In this document: positions 63,548 through 64,000 of the stretch, piece after piece | How positions within the stretch are numbered: the stretch's first letter is position 1 | How the letters are laid out: each line of letters opens with the position of its first letter | NCBI GenBank assembly: GCA_030425195.1 | Contig: JAUIAV010000008.1 | Span: 170,190-234,189, forward strand | Length of the DNA stretch: 64,000 nucleotides | Direction: 5' to 3' | Source: Gammaproteobacteria bacterium | Lineage (GTDB): Bacteria; Pseudomonadota; Gammaproteobacteria; Pseudomonadales; Azotimanducaceae | Made by a program: the position numbers and the translations under genes | The notes under the pieces: model-generated | What the model saw: only the letters and a program-made list of their open reading frames with translations | What the model was told of the DNA's origin: nothing | The model's database searches: none

Positions 63548-64000
63548 ATGAAAACCGTGGTTCTTACAGTGCTGACGGTGGTTCTGGGCCTGCTGCCCGG
63601 CAGTGTGGTGGCGGAGGAATCCGGATTCGAACGCAGCGAGGCGCTGGCGATCAGCCAGGCGGCCATCGGCAGAACCCTCGGCGCCTACCGTTTCCGGAAC
63701 ACACATGGACAGACGGTTTCACTCGATCAGTATGCCGGGAAACCGCTGGTGATCAGCCTCATATTCACGAGCTGTTATCACATCTGCCCGGCCACCACTC
63801 AGCATCTGGCGAAGGTGGTTCGCAAAGCGCGGGACGTGCTCGGCGATGACAGTTTCAATGTGGTGACCCTCGGGTTTGATGCGCCCAATGACACCCCGGA
63901 CGCCATGCGGGTTTTTGCCGCGCAACAGAGCGTGAACCTGAATGGCTGGGATTTCCTGGCCGGTGAGCAGACGGCCATCGACGCGCTCGCTGTGGAGCTC
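63548..64000 (+). CDS. SCO1/SenC copper chaperone, cut by window end
   Basis: 151 aa visible, starting at ATG 63548, one base after the cyoE stop. Signal peptide (to SVVAEE), then a thioredoxin fold with the copper motif TSCYHICP (CxxxC) near residue 75. The third copper ligand, a His further on, lies beyond the window edge. It would insert copper into the CuA centre of subunit II, so it fits this operon. Confidence 0.9.
   Translation, partial: MKTVVLTVLTVVLGLLPGSVVAEESGFERSEALAISQAAIGRTLGAYRFRNTHGQTVSLDQYAGKPLVISLIFTSCYHICPATTQHLAKVVRKARDVLGDDSFNVVTLGFDAPNDTPDAMRVFAAQQSVNLNGWDFLAGEQTAIDALAVEL

Overview
The window looks like chromosomal DNA of a Gram-negative, GC-rich gammaproteobacterium. 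Evidence: outer-membrane beta-barrels, lipoproteins with clear lipoboxes, a TonB/ExbB/ExbD/DUF3450 operon, a ZapG/YhcB protein, a TIGR04211-type SH3 protein, a DUF6316-like protein, PhhB and YqaA. The gene mix (CYP153 P450, GMC oxidoreductase, phytanoyl-CoA dioxygenase, sulfatase, acyl-CoA-dehydrogenase-like flavoprotein) suggests an aerobic or facultative heterotroph that uses amines, lipids and hydrocarbons and can also respire nitrogen oxides. Genus cannot be told from this sequence alone. I see no tRNA, rRNA, IS element, prophage or CRISPR array. Genes are packed: the longest stretch without a gene is about 250 bases (15008-15259, where I see nothing convincing). Several convergent gene pairs overlap at their 3' ends.

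Layout. 1-5069 (minus): a tight operon of seven envelope proteins, including a divergent ExbB-like and ExbD-like pair, lipoproteins and a glycine-zipper protein; function unknown. 5194-5999 (plus): an AT-rich promoter inside a perfect 10-bp inverted repeat drives a four-TM membrane protein and an XRE-type regulator. 6090-8220: a TTQ-dependent amine dehydrogenase (heavy chain, light chain, small c-type cytochrome) without the usual maturation genes. 8213-12829: M20 peptidase, DUF5916 protein, PhhB and ZapG. 12871-27316: mixed metabolism and transport (GMC oxidoreductase, GFA protein, PlsC, SH3 protein, M61-like protease, VOC lipoprotein, two transporters, aldo/keto reductase, PhyH dioxygenase, methyltransferase).

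27452-32428: a complete energy-transduction operon, DUF3450 - ExbB(long) - ExbB - ExbD - TonB - TPR, with translationally coupled junctions. 32468-53452: flavoprotein, alpha/beta hydrolases, beta-barrel, bitopic TPR-like protein, molybdopterin oxidoreductase ending in three tandem hairpins, sulfatase, SDR, phytase-like esterase, MFS, CYP153, an exported methyltransferase, a D-amino-acid-oxidase-like protein that appears circularly permuted, an SCP2-like/hydrolase fusion, and a kinase-like protein.

54191-64000: a nitrogen-oxide respiration block. A TonB-dependent receptor and a cytochrome cd1 nitrite reductase with an extra N-terminal cytochrome c domain form a minus-strand operon ending in a textbook terminator. 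Divergently lie an alginate-export-type porin and then a 51-aa TM peptide, a CuA subunit II, a heme-copper oxidase subunit I in which the active-site Tyr is replaced by Gln, CyoE and a SCO protein (cut by the window end). The best reading is that the oxidase-like enzyme is a CuA-type nitric oxide reductase paired with NirS (nitrite to NO to N2O). This block and the unassigned ExbB/ExbD-like envelope operon are the most interesting parts of the window.
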